A DNA stretch of 39,747 nt from Clostridiales bacterium (GTDB taxonomy: Bacteria; Bacillota; Clostridia; Christensenellales; Aristaeellaceae): contig SVHD01000021.1 of the NCBI GenBank assembly GCA_015056015.1, positions 1 to 39,747 of the forward strand, in the 5' to 3' direction. This document shows positions 39,640 to 39,747 of this stretch, piece after piece (the first letter of the stretch is position 1; the number at the start of each line of letters is the position of its first letter). The position numbers were made by a program, and so were the translations under genes. Under the pieces are notes generated by a model, which worked only from the letters and a program-made list of their open reading frames with translations, searched no databases and had not been told where the DNA came from.

Positions 39640-39712
39640 AAAAAAGATGAAAAAAAGTGAAAAAAATTCAAAAAAAGGTGTTGACAAACGTTTGGTGATG
39701 TGTTATTATAAT
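39640..39712 (+). promoter_or_regulatory. Strong promoter with phased A-tract upstream element
   Basis: TTGACA (39681-39686), 17-nt spacer, TATTAT (39704-39709), overlapping TATAAT at 39707-39712. Upstream, A-tracts start at 39640, 39650, 39660 and 39670, exactly one helical turn apart, giving a curved UP-type element. Its strength, and its position and direction leading away from oriC, suggest an rRNA or tRNA operon just beyond the window. No gene is evident from 39496 to the end. Confidence 0.65.
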
Positions 39713-39747
39713 CAAGCGCTCGCGAGAGAGGGTCACGAAAGCGGCCT

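Overview
The window looks like the replication-origin region of a moderately GC-rich, spore-forming Bacillota of class Clostridia. The evidence is: sporulation genes yabP/yabQ; a CIRCE-controlled hrcA-grpE-dnaK-dnaJ cluster; an ireB-ruvX-DUF1292 cluster; a GGGtGRT/NifU-like pair; rubrerythrin; iron-sulfur L-serine dehydratase; and Gram-positive-type promoters and ribosome binding sites. Nothing visible fixes the genus; a gut Clostridia lineage is a guess.

Layout. 0-2.4 kb: GGGtGRT protein (cut by the left edge), its NifU-like partner, then a zinc-ribbon membrane protein divergent from an XRE regulator across two matching operators. 2.4-3.1 kb: repeats only. 3.1-5.3 kb: sdaAB divergent from an sn-glycerol-1-phosphate dehydrogenase; the two promoters share one -35 sequence. 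5.8-9.0 kb: a GH127-type glycosidase, rubrerythrin, a perfect parS site and a DUF378 protein. 9.1-11.7 kb: recF and dnaN on the minus strand with a second parS. 11.75-12.2 kb: oriC, with two perfect and six degenerate DnaA boxes, a G cluster and two blocks of DnaA-trio (TAG) repeats next to dnaN. dnaA is absent; an MFS gene occupies the place it usually holds. 12.3-18.8 kb, all plus: MFS, DUF362 ferredoxin-like protein, yabP-yabQ, trkA-trkH. 19.1-24.3 kb: the heat-shock cluster. 24.3-25.5 kb: a small operon ending in an ArsR/DUF2087 regulator. 25.7-35.9 kb: DUF2974 hydrolase, DUF1846 protein, a GlpA/GlpB-like flavoprotein pair, a second MFS protein, a BlaI/M56 pair and a TIM-barrel protein. 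36.2-39.5 kb, minus: two DUF1292 proteins, ruvX, ireB, an AI-2E-family exporter, a tiny cysteine-rich protein and a PRC-barrel protein. The right edge ends in a strong promoter behind phased A-tracts, probably driving a stable-RNA operon beyond the window.

The most unusual content is not coding. Nineteen copies of an approximately 105-bp element (called R here) occur between genes. Each has a 17-20 bp hairpin, a short linker, and a conserved tail ending in CCAGTG(G/A). Fifteen copies begin 1-35 nt after a stop codon and point the same way as that gene; three more are second tandem copies in the same orientation. The hairpin arms differ strongly between copies yet remain complementary. In most cases an ordinary U-tract terminator follows the element, so R behaves as a 3'-UTR module rather than as the terminator. 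A second, larger element (ST, about 260 bp, two copies) follows an R tail at the same distance both times and can fold as a multi-helix junction with compensatory changes.

Gene strands mostly point away from the origin at about 12 kb, as expected for co-directional replication.
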